A stretch of 43,167 bases of DNA from Bacteroidetes bacterium UBA2475 (GTDB taxonomy: Bacteria; Bacteroidota; Bacteroidia; B-17B0; Aurantibacillaceae): assembly GCA_002342065.1 (NCBI GenBank), contig DDPF01000001.1, positions 1-43,167 of the forward strand, given 5' to 3'. Shown piece by piece: positions 1-7,916 of this stretch (within the stretch, counting starts at the first letter, position 1; the number at the start of each line of letters is the position of its first letter). Position numbers and translations under genes: made by a program. Below the pieces are notes generated by a model, which ran no database searches, had not been told where the DNA came from, and saw nothing but the letters and a program-made list of their open reading frames with translations.

Positions 1-650
1 TATTCTTTAAACCAAAAGATATTGTGAGCGGTGATTTTTATTGGGCTACAGAACACAATAACAAATTTTATTTAGCCGTTTGCGATAGTACCGGCCACGG
101 TGTACCCGGCGCTTTTATGTGCTTACTTAATATAGGATTTTTAAATGAAGGTATCAAAGAAAAAAACATTGCTAAACCCAATGAGATATTTGATCATGTA
201 AGAACACGTTTAATTAATGATATTTCTAAAGATGGGCAACAAGATGGCATGGATGGTATTTTACTGACCTTAGAAAATAAAAATGACCTCTTAAAAATTG
301 AATATGCCGGTGCAAATAACTCACCAATTTTGATTCGCAATAACGAAATAATTACTTTACCAACAGATAAAATGCCCGTTGGCAAAGGTGAGAAACTGGA
401 TCATTTTAAGCATTATACAATTGAAGCCCAAAAAGGCGATACTTTATATTTATACACTGATGGTTTTGCTGATCAGTTTGGTGGGCCAAAAGGCAAAAAA
501 TTTAAATACAAAGCTTTGAATGACCTCTTGCTTTTAAACCATCAAAAAGCAACATCCGAACAAAAAGAAATTTTTAATAACGCTTTCGAAAACTGGCGTG
601 GCAATTTAGAACAGGTGGACGATGTTTGTGTAATTGGAATAAAACTTTAG
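1..650 (+). CDS. SpoIIE/PP2C-type serine phosphatase, C-terminal part (5' end outside window)
   Basis: The gene is already open at the window edge: codons from position 3 read FFKPKDIVSGDFYW, so the GTG at 24 is an internal Val and not the start. What remains is most of a SpoIIE/PP2C-like phosphatase domain. The metal-binding acidic motifs are present in order: SGDFYW, CDSTGHGVPGAF, YTDGFADQFGG and the closing VDDVCVIGIKL. Proteins of this family dephosphorylate serine/threonine on anti-sigma-factor antagonists or other signalling proteins. In Bacteroidota the domain often follows TPR or sensor modules, which would lie upstream of this window. The TAG stop overlaps the TAA of the convergent OmpA-like gene by four bases (647-650). 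The family call is secure; the target is unknown. Confidence 0.85.
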   Translation, partial: FFKPKDIVSGDFYWATEHNNKFYLAVCDSTGHGVPGAFMCLLNIGFLNEGIKEKNIAKPNEIFDHVRTRLINDISKDGQQDGMDGILLTLENKNDLLKIEYAGANNSPILIRNNEIITLPTDKMPVGKGEKLDHFKHYTIEAQKGDTLYLYTDGFADQFGGPKGKKFKYKALNDLLLLNHQKATSEQKEIFNNAFENWRGNLEQVDDVCVIGIKL

Positions 651-2599
651 CTCCCAAAACTCACAGCAATGATCTGGATCTTACGTTCAGAAGCCGCAGA
701 AGGATTATAAACAGAATTACGTTTATCTTTAAGGTCATCACTTACTTTACTGGCAGGTAACTCACCAATCTCTACATCTTCAAAAATAATTTTTCCTTCA
801 CCGGGCGTTTGATTATTAAAGTATTTAACGAACCAACCACTTTTTGTTTCGGTAAAATAATTACGTAAGCTGCTAATACGGCGCTTTGCCAGATTAACAT
901 TGTAATCGGTGCTTGCAAGCGGACTGCAATAACCTTTCATGGTTATTTTTACTGTTTCGCCTTTTAACAATACTTTTTCAAGGAGGTTAGAGAATTTACG
1001 AAGGTCTTCCATACCGGCATCAACGCTATCTGCAAAAAAATTCTCAACACGGTTGGCGGCTTTTTCTTTTACTTCACCTTGTGTACCTCTAGGATACTCA
1101 TCCATATATTGTGGTACCAATACTTTGTATTCGTTATAGGTTGTTTCGTAACTTTTTACTGTAGTAATACGTGTTGTTTTTGGATCAGGCTCATCATTAT
1201 GAAAATATAAAGTCAAGGGGCATAATAATTTCATTTGCCCTGTAAGCAAAGCCATCGTATCAATTGGTGTTGGAGGCAGGTTTAAGGGCTCAATGTTAAA
1301 ACGATAAATATCATTACAACAATTCAATTTGTTCTCAAAATAAGAGCCAACACGGTTACTTGATACATAAGCACGGTCTCTGGTTTTATTCACCGAATAA
1401 TAAATATCGTTATAACTACTGTTTATGGGATAACCTGCGTTTTGTGGTTCTGCAAAAACAGAATCTTTAATAAATTCACTTTTAAAAATATCAAAGCCTC
1501 CTAAACCTTTATGATAAGTACTGCTAAAAAATAATGTATGTCTTTCGTTCACATACCAGGGCGTTATTTCATCATCCGGCGTGTTAACTGCTTTGCCTGC
1601 ATTTATTGGCGATTCATAAGTTCCATCAGCATTTTTAAAAGAGTACCAGATGTCGAGGCCGCCTTCTCCTCCTGCTCTGTTGCTAGCAAAGAACAATACA
1701 GGCTTTCCTTTAACTTCGCCAAAACTTGGTTGCGATGTATTTACACCTTTTTGATTTACAGGTTCGGGCATACGTTCTAAAGGTTGCCATTTATTGTTTA
1801 CATAATTACTTAAGAACAACTCACAAGTATATTCACTCGCGTTTTTTGCTTTACAGCGCGAAACGATCATTTGCTTATAGTCTGCGCTAAAACAAGTGTT
1901 AGCATTGTGTAAATAAGTTGCATTAATATTGGTGTCTAATTCTTTTACTTTTTGCCACTTCATTTTTCGCATTTCAGATCTGTAAATTTTATTAAAACTT
2001 ACATCGTTTGCATCTTTTTTAGAAGGATTTTTTAAAGAAGAAAAATAAAGTGTACTGTCTTTTTCAAAAGCCGCATATTCGCTTACCTTAGAGTTTATTG
2101 TAGTATCTAAATGCTCTAATTTAGGTCCTACCGGGTTATTAATAAGCAGTTGAGCGAGATCACAGGCTTCAATTTCCATCTGCGACCTTTTTATGTAATA
2201 ATCAAAATTAAATTTCGTGCTCTTTTTTTTGATCTTAGAGAATTTAGTGAACCATTTTTTTGCATCCTTGTATTTGCCCTTGTTTTTAAGTAGCTGCCCT
2301 ATCCAAAAAAAAGTGAGTGGATATTTTTTTCCGTTATCAATAAGGGCCACTTTATTATATAAACGCAAAGCAAGATCAATATCAAAATTTAAACGACTGG
2401 CCTCTGCATAATTGTATTGCATTCCAATATCGCTGCTATCCCTATAAAATAATCTGTTATAATTTTGAGAAGCGCCAAACCAGTCTTTATTGGCCATTGC
2501 TGCATCAGCCTGTAACTGGATCATACGGTTTGATTGACCTATTGCAGAGTTAACGGTGCAACATAAAAAAAGTATTTTAAGCCAGAGATTTTTTTTCAC
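647..2599 (-). CDS. OmpA-family protein with TPR and PD40 repeats (PorE-like), partner of PorP/SprF
   Basis: This 650-residue exported protein has a signal peptide (about residues 1-21, ending AIGQ). A TPR-like helical region follows (about 25-150). PD40/WD40-like propeller repeats come next (about 160-440), seen in FASNRAGGEGGLDIWYS, LFFSSTYHKGLGGFDIF and VSSNRVG. A C-terminal OmpA-like peptidoglycan-binding domain (about 530-650) contains KGYCSPLASTDYNVNLAKRR. There is no lipobox cysteine at the signal cleavage site, unlike lipoprotein PorE. Its ATG begins one base after the stop of the upstream PorP/SprF gene, so the pair is surely co-transcribed. This SprF/OmpA pairing is common in Bacteroidota and is thought to anchor outer-membrane T9SS-associated complexes to peptidoglycan. 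The domain calls are strong; the exact T9SS role is inferred. Confidence 0.85.
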   Translation of the reverse strand: MKKNLWLKILFLCCTVNSAIGQSNRMIQLQADAAMANKDWFGASQNYNRLFYRDSSDIGMQYNYAEASRLNFDIDLALRLYNKVALIDNGKKYPLTFFWIGQLLKNKGKYKDAKKWFTKFSKIKKKSTKFNFDYYIKRSQMEIEACDLAQLLINNPVGPKLEHLDTTINSKVSEYAAFEKDSTLYFSSLKNPSKKDANDVSFNKIYRSEMRKMKWQKVKELDTNINATYLHNANTCFSADYKQMIVSRCKAKNASEYTCELFLSNYVNNKWQPLERMPEPVNQKGVNTSQPSFGEVKGKPVLFFASNRAGGEGGLDIWYSFKNADGTYESPINAGKAVNTPDDEITPWYVNERHTLFFSSTYHKGLGGFDIFKSEFIKDSVFAEPQNAGYPINSSYNDIYYSVNKTRDRAYVSSNRVGSYFENKLNCCNDIYRFNIEPLNLPPTPIDTMALLTGQMKLLCPLTLYFHNDEPDPKTTRITTVKSYETTYNEYKVLVPQYMDEYPRGTQGEVKEKAANRVENFFADSVDAGMEDLRKFSNLLEKVLLKGETVKITMKGYCSPLASTDYNVNLAKRRISSLRNYFTETKSGWFVKYFNNQTPGEGKIIFEDVEIGELPASKVSDDLKDKRNSVYNPSAASERKIQIIAVSFGS

Positions 2600-2600
2600 C

Positions 2601-3617
2601 TTACATAAATACGGGGCACACCCTTTTTTTCACAAAATTGCTTACTTTACGCGATATAACGTAATTGACAAAAATTTCAAAAGCACCACGCCTATTGGTT
2701 GCTGCGGTAAATTTGCTGGTGTTAATATCATAAGCAATACCACTTTGTAAGGTCTTGTGCGTGTAACCAAATCTGAATATTACAGCATCTTTTGCGCGCC
2801 AGCAAATACCGGCCAGCACAGCTTTATTATCATCACGGTTAAAATAATATTTAAGAGAGCTGTGCGGAATTATCTCATAATTTTTTGCTTGCTTTGAAAT
2901 TAATGCCTCAGCAATAATATCTGCTCTTTGATTAATAGGTGTTGAATAACTTAAATAATTTGTCAACCTAAAATCAAGTCTGCTTAAAGCATTACCTTGA
3001 TATGTAATTACCGGGTTAGTTAAGTGGTGAAATCCTAAACCAACTGTAAAATGATGTTTGTAATCTAAAATGTATTGAATACCGGCGCCTAAATTTATAT
3101 CTGCATAATTATATTTTGTCCAGTCAAAATTTTCGCCACTTGCAGTTGTATTACTGTAATTTACGCCATCAAACTGGTTGTCAAATGTCATTTTATCGTA
3201 ATCAAAACCCACCTGGCACCAGCCTAAGTTCATACCAAGGGTAACAAGCAAACTGCTATCGGGTTTACCTAAAAAAATATAAGAGCCGTTAGCGTATAAT
3301 TGTGTGGTGCCATAACGGGTATCGCCTGCCCTGTCACTATTAAACACAAGGCCAACACCAACCATATCCTTAGCAAGTTGTTTAGGTTTAAGACGCGCTT
3401 CACCATTCATGCTAAAGGTAGAATAAGGAACCGGCACTGCTTGCCATTGACTACGATATATTGCCCCTACCCGAAAATCGCCATTAAAGAAGCCCGTAAA
3501 ACCAGGCGTTAGGTTAAGTAAAGAGCCATTAAATTGCGAAAAATGAATATCCTGGCTAAATACAGACAGGTTAGAGAACAAAATTGCCCAAAATAAATAT
3601 AGTACCCTTGTTTTTAT
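2601..3617 (-). CDS. PorP/SprF family outer-membrane protein, probable AUA start
   Basis: This is a type IX secretion-associated membrane protein of the PorP/SprF family (TIGR03519-like). It opens after the signal peptide with QDIHFSQFNGSLLNLTPGF, has the typical YRSQWQAVPVPYSTFS segment, and continues as a beta-strand-rich barrel. It is clearly diverged from the two SprF proteins at 18427 and 27345. The start is odd. The first conventional initiation codon is a TTG at 3581, but it falls inside the signal peptide. Reading in frame from an ATA at 3617 gives I/M-KTRVLYLFWAILFSNLSVFSQ, a complete signal peptide; the frame is open back to TGA at 3653 with no ATG or GTG. I therefore extend the gene to 3617. 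It is the first gene of a pair with the OmpA-like gene. Confidence 0.85.
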   Translation of the reverse strand: MKTRVLYLFWAILFSNLSVFSQDIHFSQFNGSLLNLTPGFTGFFNGDFRVGAIYRSQWQAVPVPYSTFSMNGEARLKPKQLAKDMVGVGLVFNSDRAGDTRYGTTQLYANGSYIFLGKPDSSLLVTLGMNLGWCQVGFDYDKMTFDNQFDGVNYSNTTASGENFDWTKYNYADINLGAGIQYILDYKHHFTVGLGFHHLTNPVITYQGNALSRLDFRLTNYLSYSTPINQRADIIAEALISKQAKNYEIIPHSSLKYYFNRDDNKAVLAGICWRAKDAVIFRFGYTHKTLQSGIAYDINTSKFTAATNRRGAFEIFVNYVISRKVSNFVKKRVCPVFM

Positions 3618-3634
3618 AGAATTTTTCTTACCCT

Positions 3635-3666
3635 TAAAAATACGATATTTTCAAATAATAAACAAA
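3635..3666 (-). promoter_or_regulatory. Candidate promoter for the PorP/SprF-OmpA pair
   Basis: On the minus strand a TTTG (-33 type) at 3666-3663 is followed after 20 bases by TATTTTTA at 3642-3635, one base off the Bacteroidota -7 consensus TAnnTTTG. The TTTG is half of a perfect 14-base palindrome (AACAAAGCTTTGTT, 3661-3674) whose other half carries the -33 element of the divergent promoter. Transcription would start near 3630, just upstream of the proposed ATA start. Confidence 0.4.
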
Positions 3667-3668
3667 GC

Positions 3669-3698
3669 TTTGTTTACCATGTTTAATTATTAAATTTG
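3669..3698 (+). promoter_or_regulatory. Promoter of the acyl-CoA dehydrogenase gene
   Basis: TTTG at 3669-3672 and TAAATTTG at 3691-3698, 18 bases apart, match the Bacteroidota sigma-ABfr promoter pattern (TTTG and TAnnTTTG). The ATG lies 18 bases downstream at 3717. An in-frame TTG at 3696 lies inside the -7 box, so it cannot be the true start. Confidence 0.65.
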
Positions 3699-3716
3699 TA
3701 CCTCAATTTTAAAACT

Positions 3717-4901
3717 ATGGCTACCGATAATTTCCAGGCTCACGATTACTATTTAATGGATGAGCTTTTAACCGACGAACATAAATTAATTCGCGAAACT
3801 GCCCGTGCATGGGTAAAAAAAGAAGTTACCCCAATTGTTGAAGAAGCTTGTCAAACCACAAAATTTCCGAAACAATGGATAAAAGGATTAGCTGAGATCG
3901 GCGCCTTTGGACCTTACATTCCTGCTGAGTACGGTGGGCCAGGCTTAGACCAGATCTCGTACGGTTTAATTATGCAGGAATTAGAGCGTGGCGATAGTGG
4001 TTTACGTTCAACCGCATCGGTACAAAGCTCTTTGGTGATGTTTCCAATTTATACATATGGAAGTGAAGAACAAAAGAAAAAATATTTACCAAAATTAGCC
4101 ACTGGTGACCTTATGGGTTGTTTTGGTTTAACAGAGCCTGACCATGGATCTAATCCAAACGGGATGATCACTAATTTTAAGGATGCCGGAGATGGTAAAC
4201 ATGTTATTTTAAATGGCGCAAAAATGTGGATCAGTAATTCGCCGTTTGCAGATATTGCTGTAGTATGGGCAAAAGATGAAGCCGGAGAAATAAGAGGTTT
4301 AGTAGTAGAAAGAGGAATGGCAGGTTTTACAACGCCTGAAACACATGGTAAATGGAGCTTACGCGCCAGTGCTACTGGTGAATTGGTTTTTGATAATGTA
4401 AAAGTGCCAAAAGAAAATATTTTTCCAAATATTAAAGGTTTAAAAGGACCATTAGGTTGTTTGAATAGTGCACGTTACGGTATAGCCTGGGGTGTTATTG
4501 GAGCAGCAATGGATTGTTATGATAGTGCTTTACGTTATAGCAAAGAGCGTATTCAATTTGGAAAACCAATTGGGGGCTTTCAGTTAACACAAAAAAAATT
4601 AGCCGAAATGATCACCGAGATAACCAAGTCACAATTATTAACCTGGCGTTTAGGTGTTTTAAAGAACGAACACCGTGCAACACCAGCGCAAATTAGTATG
4701 GCAAAACGTAATAATGTGCACATGGCATTGACCATTGCACGTGAAGCACGCCAGATACATGGTGGAATGGGCATTACAGGTGAATACCCTATTATGCGCC
4801 ACATGATGAATTTAGAATCTGTTATTACATACGAAGGAACGCATGACATACATTTATTAATAACGGGTATGGATGTGACGGGCTTTAATGCTTTTAGTTA
4901 A
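3717..4901 (+). CDS. gcdH: Acyl-CoA dehydrogenase, glutaryl-CoA dehydrogenase type
   Basis: This is a 394-residue flavoenzyme of the acyl-CoA dehydrogenase superfamily, the usual length for mature glutaryl-CoA dehydrogenase. That enzyme oxidises and decarboxylates glutaryl-CoA to crotonyl-CoA in lysine/tryptophan breakdown, passing electrons to ETF. Support comes from SVQSSLVMFPIYTYGSEEQ and CFGLTEPDHGSNP (FAD/substrate region), Arg97-Ser98 at the position of the glutarate-binding Arg-Ser of GCDH, and the catalytic glutamate Glu373 in YEGTHDIH, a GCDH-like C-terminal motif. The ATG at 3717 is chosen because it directly follows a good promoter. The gene stands alone and ends at a strong hairpin. 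Another short-chain or dicarboxylyl-CoA specificity remains possible. Confidence 0.85.
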   Translation: MATDNFQAHDYYLMDELLTDEHKLIRETARAWVKKEVTPIVEEACQTTKFPKQWIKGLAEIGAFGPYIPAEYGGPGLDQISYGLIMQELERGDSGLRSTASVQSSLVMFPIYTYGSEEQKKKYLPKLATGDLMGCFGLTEPDHGSNPNGMITNFKDAGDGKHVILNGAKMWISNSPFADIAVVWAKDEAGEIRGLVVERGMAGFTTPETHGKWSLRASATGELVFDNVKVPKENIFPNIKGLKGPLGCLNSARYGIAWGVIGAAMDCYDSALRYSKERIQFGKPIGGFQLTQKKLAEMITEITKSQLLTWRLGVLKNEHRATPAQISMAKRNNVHMALTIAREARQIHGGMGITGEYPIMRHMMNLESVITYEGTHDIHLLITGMDVTGFNAFS

Positions 4902-4920
4902 TTGAATGATTATAAAATAA

Positions 4921-4954
4921 AAAAGCCTCACGAAAATATCGTGAGGCTTTTTTT
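4921..4954. terminator. Bidirectional rho-independent terminator
   Basis: A perfect 13-bp stem, AAAAGCCTCACGA with TCGTGAGGCTTTT, has a 5-base AAATA loop. It is flanked by A-rich sequence on the left and a T tract on the right. It sits between convergent genes ending at 4901 (+) and 4971 (-), so it can serve both strands. Confidence 0.9.
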
Positions 4955-4970
4955 ATGAATTTATGTTTGA

Positions 4971-5933
4971 TTAAATATATCCGAATACTTTTTTCTTTGT
5001 TTTCTTTTTATGCGACCATTCTACTTTCCAGCCATAAGCACAAGTATTCGGAGCAACAGAAACTGGGTTACCATCTTTATCAACAGCAAAAGTACATTTA
5101 AGATCAAATTCTTTATCTTCTACCTTGATATTCACTGCGCCCTGCACAGGAGCCCACCAACCACAAGTTATATTCCAAACAATTGGAGTTGTAATCTGAC
5201 TGGTAAATGCATCTCCGTCACGGGTTGTACCGTAATTTTCAAGATTACTAATATCACCAGAGCTACCAATACCTTCAGCTGTACAGCTAAAGTTAAATCC
5301 ACTTATCCATGCATAAGTAATTCGCCTGTTAATATTATAAACCGCTGTTTTACCATCATCAAAAGTAACATTTATTCCACCAGCCTCTTTTACTTCAGTA
5401 ACTATAGAAGAATGTTGAGCCGTAAATAAAAGATTATACCAAGTTGTACCGCTAACGTTTACAATCTTTTGTGAACCATTTAAAAGAACATACTTCCCAT
5501 CTGAGGCTCTCGCAACTTTATAATCTATAAAATCAACTCTCATAACTGCTCCGGCATCTTTCCATTCTTTATTCGGAAAATCCTCTATTGTAATCCTAAT
5601 TGCGCCAGTACGCGTTCGGTTGTTACATGTTGTACCATTAAAACCTAATAAAATTGTTCCTGTGTTTATATTAACACTATCAACAGTAACCCCACAAACA
5701 TTGCCTGTAATACCGCTGCTACTATAAGCTCCTGCATTTTTTCCTTTAAGGCTTGAAGAACTTACAATATCATTTATGTCATTCATAGCAGCATCATTTT
5801 CTGATTGTACAGACCGGTTATCTTCAGAAGATTGTCCATCTTCCTCTTTGAACGCTTTTTTCTTTTTACAACTTGTAAATATTAACCCTGAAGCTAATGC
5901 TACAATACTTAATGAATAAATAATTTTTTTCAT
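4971..5933 (-). CDS. Lipoprotein of unknown function
   Basis: This 320-residue protein has a clear lipoprotein signal peptide. MKKIIYSL is followed by a hydrophobic stretch and the lipobox FTSC near residue 22, then a run of lysines and an acidic stretch (KEEDGQSSEDNR) that likely forms a flexible linker. The rest (about residues 70-320) is Gly/Thr/Val-rich with alternating polar and hydrophobic residues and several aromatic residues, suggesting beta structure. The tail is unusually basic (HKKKTKKKVFGYI). I do not recognise the domain. It is monocistronic, bounded by the 4921 terminator downstream and a 105-bp AT-rich gap upstream with no clear promoter match. Placement in the outer or inner membrane cannot be decided from the sequence. 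Confidence 0.75.
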   Translation of the reverse strand: MKKIIYSLSIVALASGLIFTSCKKKKAFKEEDGQSSEDNRSVQSENDAAMNDINDIVSSSSLKGKNAGAYSSSGITGNVCGVTVDSVNINTGTILLGFNGTTCNNRTRTGAIRITIEDFPNKEWKDAGAVMRVDFIDYKVARASDGKYVLLNGSQKIVNVSGTTWYNLLFTAQHSSIVTEVKEAGGINVTFDDGKTAVYNINRRITYAWISGFNFSCTAEGIGSSGDISNLENYGTTRDGDAFTSQITTPIVWNITCGWWAPVQGAVNIKVEDKEFDLKCTFAVDKDGNPVSVAPNTCAYGWKVEWSHKKKTKKKVFGYI

Positions 5934-6038
5934 GATGTTTTTTATTTAAGACTAAAGATTTATTTATTGGTTTAATAAATATAGAAAAAAAAGTGTAATT
6001 TTTATTAACCCTAATGTAAAGTAATGTTAATCAATTAG

Positions 6039-7391
6039 TTAATTATACTTTATATAAACCCACTCCAGACGTTTAAGGCTTTTAAAATCAACTTTAGAAA
6101 GGTCAACTACCTCATTGTTTACCTTATATAAAGCCTCAATAGGATAAAGTCCATCAACCTCTGTTATACCTCTTGTTTTGGGTTTTAGGAGATACAAGTT
6201 ATTGGAGCCCTGGCCAATATTATTGAAAGCGACTGAGTAAACAACAACATCATCAAACAATAAATATTTATTGGTAATGGTCGCATTAACAGGAATGTTC
6301 AGGTAACTTTTTTTATCGTTAACAGGGCAAACAACAATGTTCTTATCAATATATTTTGTTGGAATGTGCTCCCGGTAATTCTCGCCACGCACCTTTATTG
6401 GAATATTTAAAAAAGGAACCTTAAAATCCTCGTCATTATTTTTAGTGATATAAAAAGGAAATTCGATCTTTAGATTAAAATATTTGAGTTTATAAATTTT
6501 AAAACGACTGGCACGCAGCATCACTACCCAAAACAAAAAACCGTCGGATAATAAGCCAAAGAAAAAATGGCTAAAAGATGTTTTTATATCTGAAACTATA
6601 AGGTTATTTACAAAGGTTATTACTATTGTTAATGAGTACCAAAACAATAAGCGCAAAAATATTTTATCAGTGTAATGGATCTTATCGTAATCAAAAAAGG
6701 TTGAATAGTTATTGGCATTATTAAGCATTTGGACCCAAAAATTAATTCCAATTAAATAAATGATAATAGAAAAGAAAGCTGTGAGATAACCTAACGAAGT
6801 ATCCATTAAAAAGAAATCGAACAGCCCATGCGAAGCCACAGCCAGTGAAGAGAACACGAGCACATTTAAAATTGGAATACCCTTTTTAAACAAACTTTGC
6901 CGGTAAAAGCCGTACACAATTAAAGTTGTATTAATAACATGCTCTAGTGAAGAATAAAAAGTGCGCGGTGTAATAATTTTAATGCCGTATAAACTAAAGT
7001 ATTTAAAATTCTCAACCATGGCGAAACCAATAGCGGTAATACCTGCGTAGATCAAAATATCGATCGGCTCATCTATCTTCTTTTTAAAAATAGTAAGCAC
7101 AATAATTACACCAATTATTTTTGAGAACTCTTCGTTTAAACCAACAGCCAGGATAGCGTATATAAGGTCATTTACAAATTCGCCGGTTTCGCTAAAACCC
7201 ATTTTATGAATTAAGCCATAAAAAAACAGACATATAGAAGGTGTAAAACATCCAATAACCAAAGCAGTTATTAATGACCAAATTTTTTCCCTTTCAAAAA
7301 CATCTATACGTCTGAAGTAGTCTATCCACATAGTGGCAGAAACCAAAGCCGCAAAGGCCATAAAAAACAAAGTAATTTTACTGTCTGACAT
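6039..7391 (-). CDS. PrsW-family intramembrane metalloprotease
   Basis: This 450-residue polytopic protein has about eight hydrophobic segments in its first 300 residues. The PrsW/CPBP-like motifs are visible: NEEFSK (E87, E88, K91; EExxK), a following membrane segment with AMVENFKYF, and HGLFDFF (HxxxD) in a later helix. PrsW proteins are membrane proteases; in Bacillus PrsW starts cleavage of the anti-sigma factor RsiW. The C-terminal 150 residues are soluble and unusual, with YITKNNDEDFKVPFLNIP and several short beta-like segments; I do not recognise them. The gene begins only 8 bases after the hairpin that ends the ribosomal operon, so it may be expressed by read-through. The substrate is unknown. 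Confidence 0.8.
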   Translation of the reverse strand: MSDSKITLFFMAFAALVSATMWIDYFRRIDVFEREKIWSLITALVIGCFTPSICLFFYGLIHKMGFSETGEFVNDLIYAILAVGLNEEFSKIIGVIIVLTIFKKKIDEPIDILIYAGITAIGFAMVENFKYFSLYGIKIITPRTFYSSLEHVINTTLIVYGFYRQSLFKKGIPILNVLVFSSLAVASHGLFDFFLMDTSLGYLTAFFSIIIYLIGINFWVQMLNNANNYSTFFDYDKIHYTDKIFLRLLFWYSLTIVITFVNNLIVSDIKTSFSHFFFGLLSDGFLFWVVMLRASRFKIYKLKYFNLKIEFPFYITKNNDEDFKVPFLNIPIKVRGENYREHIPTKYIDKNIVVCPVNDKKSYLNIPVNATITNKYLLFDDVVVYSVAFNNIGQGSNNLYLLKPKTRGITEVDGLYPIEALYKVNNEVVDLSKVDFKSLKRLEWVYIKYN

Positions 7392-7399
7392 TAAAATAA

Positions 7400-7426
7400 A
7401 AAACCCGCAACATAGTTACGGGTTTT
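7400..7426 (-). terminator. Terminator of the rpsF-rpsR-rplI operon / prsW leader hairpin
   Basis: The stem AAAACCCG (7400-7407) pairs with CGGGTTTT (7419-7426). Read on the minus strand it follows rplI by 25 bases and runs into TTTATTTTAA. Its last base is 8 bases from the ATG of the PrsW-like gene, so it also covers that gene's ribosome-binding region. Confidence 0.75.
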
Positions 7427-7451
7427 AAAAGTATAAAAAATAAAGCTAAGA

Positions 7452-7898
7452 TTACTCAGCTACAACTTCGAAACTTACTGTAGCAGCTACGTCTTTATAT
7501 AAACGTACTTTTGCAGTGTAAGTACCTAAAGCTTTGATATTATCTTCAGCTAATTCGATATTCTTACGCTCTACATTGTAACCTGCTTTTTGTAATGCGT
7601 CAGCAATTTGAATATTGGTTACAGAACCAAATATTTTTCCGCTTTCGCCAGCTTTTGCTCCAACTTTGATGCTAACACCAGTAAGTTTTTCAGCATTTGC
7701 AGCAGCTTCTTTACGTAATTTGTCTTCTTTAAAAGCACGTTGTTTTAGGATCTCAGTATGCATTTTTTTAACGCTTTCTGTAGCTAAAACAGCCATTCCT
7801 TTTGGTAATAAAAAGTTACGACCGTAACCGTTACGCACAGTTACTTTGTCATCTTTGTAACCTAATCCCTTGATATCTTGTTTTAAAATAACTTCCAT
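7452..7898 (-). CDS. rplI: 50S ribosomal protein L9
   Basis: This 148-residue protein is bL9 of normal length. The N-terminal rRNA-binding domain has MEVILKQDIKGLGYKDDKV and VRNGYGRNFLLPKGMAVLAT. The long connecting helix spans about residues 42-75, and the C-terminal domain has SGKIFGSVT. It is the third gene of the rpsF-rpsR-rplI operon, 16 bases after rpsR. Unusually for this phylum it has a long, perfectly placed Shine-Dalgarno sequence, which the two preceding genes lack. A hairpin terminator follows. Confidence 0.97.
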   Translation of the reverse strand: MEVILKQDIKGLGYKDDKVTVRNGYGRNFLLPKGMAVLATESVKKMHTEILKQRAFKEDKLRKEAAANAEKLTGVSIKVGAKAGESGKIFGSVTNIQIADALQKAGYNVERKNIELAEDNIKALGTYTAKVRLYKDVAATVSFEVVAE

Positions 7899-7906
7899 TT
7901 TAATTT

Positions 7907-7916
7907 CCTCCTCCTT
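7907..7916 (-). promoter_or_regulatory. Strong Shine-Dalgarno sequence of rplI overlapping the rpsR stop
   Basis: Read on the minus strand, TAAGGAGGAGGAAATTAAAATG carries AAGGAGGAGG 8 bases before the rplI start. Its first two bases belong to the rpsR TAA. rpsF and rpsR have only A/T-rich sequence at this position, as expected in Bacteroidota. Confidence 0.85.

Noticed and set aside
5010..5429. A 139-codon frame opposite the lipoprotein gene
   Set aside because: It is antisense to a gene with a clear lipoprotein signal, and its translation is low-complexity without any recognisable motif.
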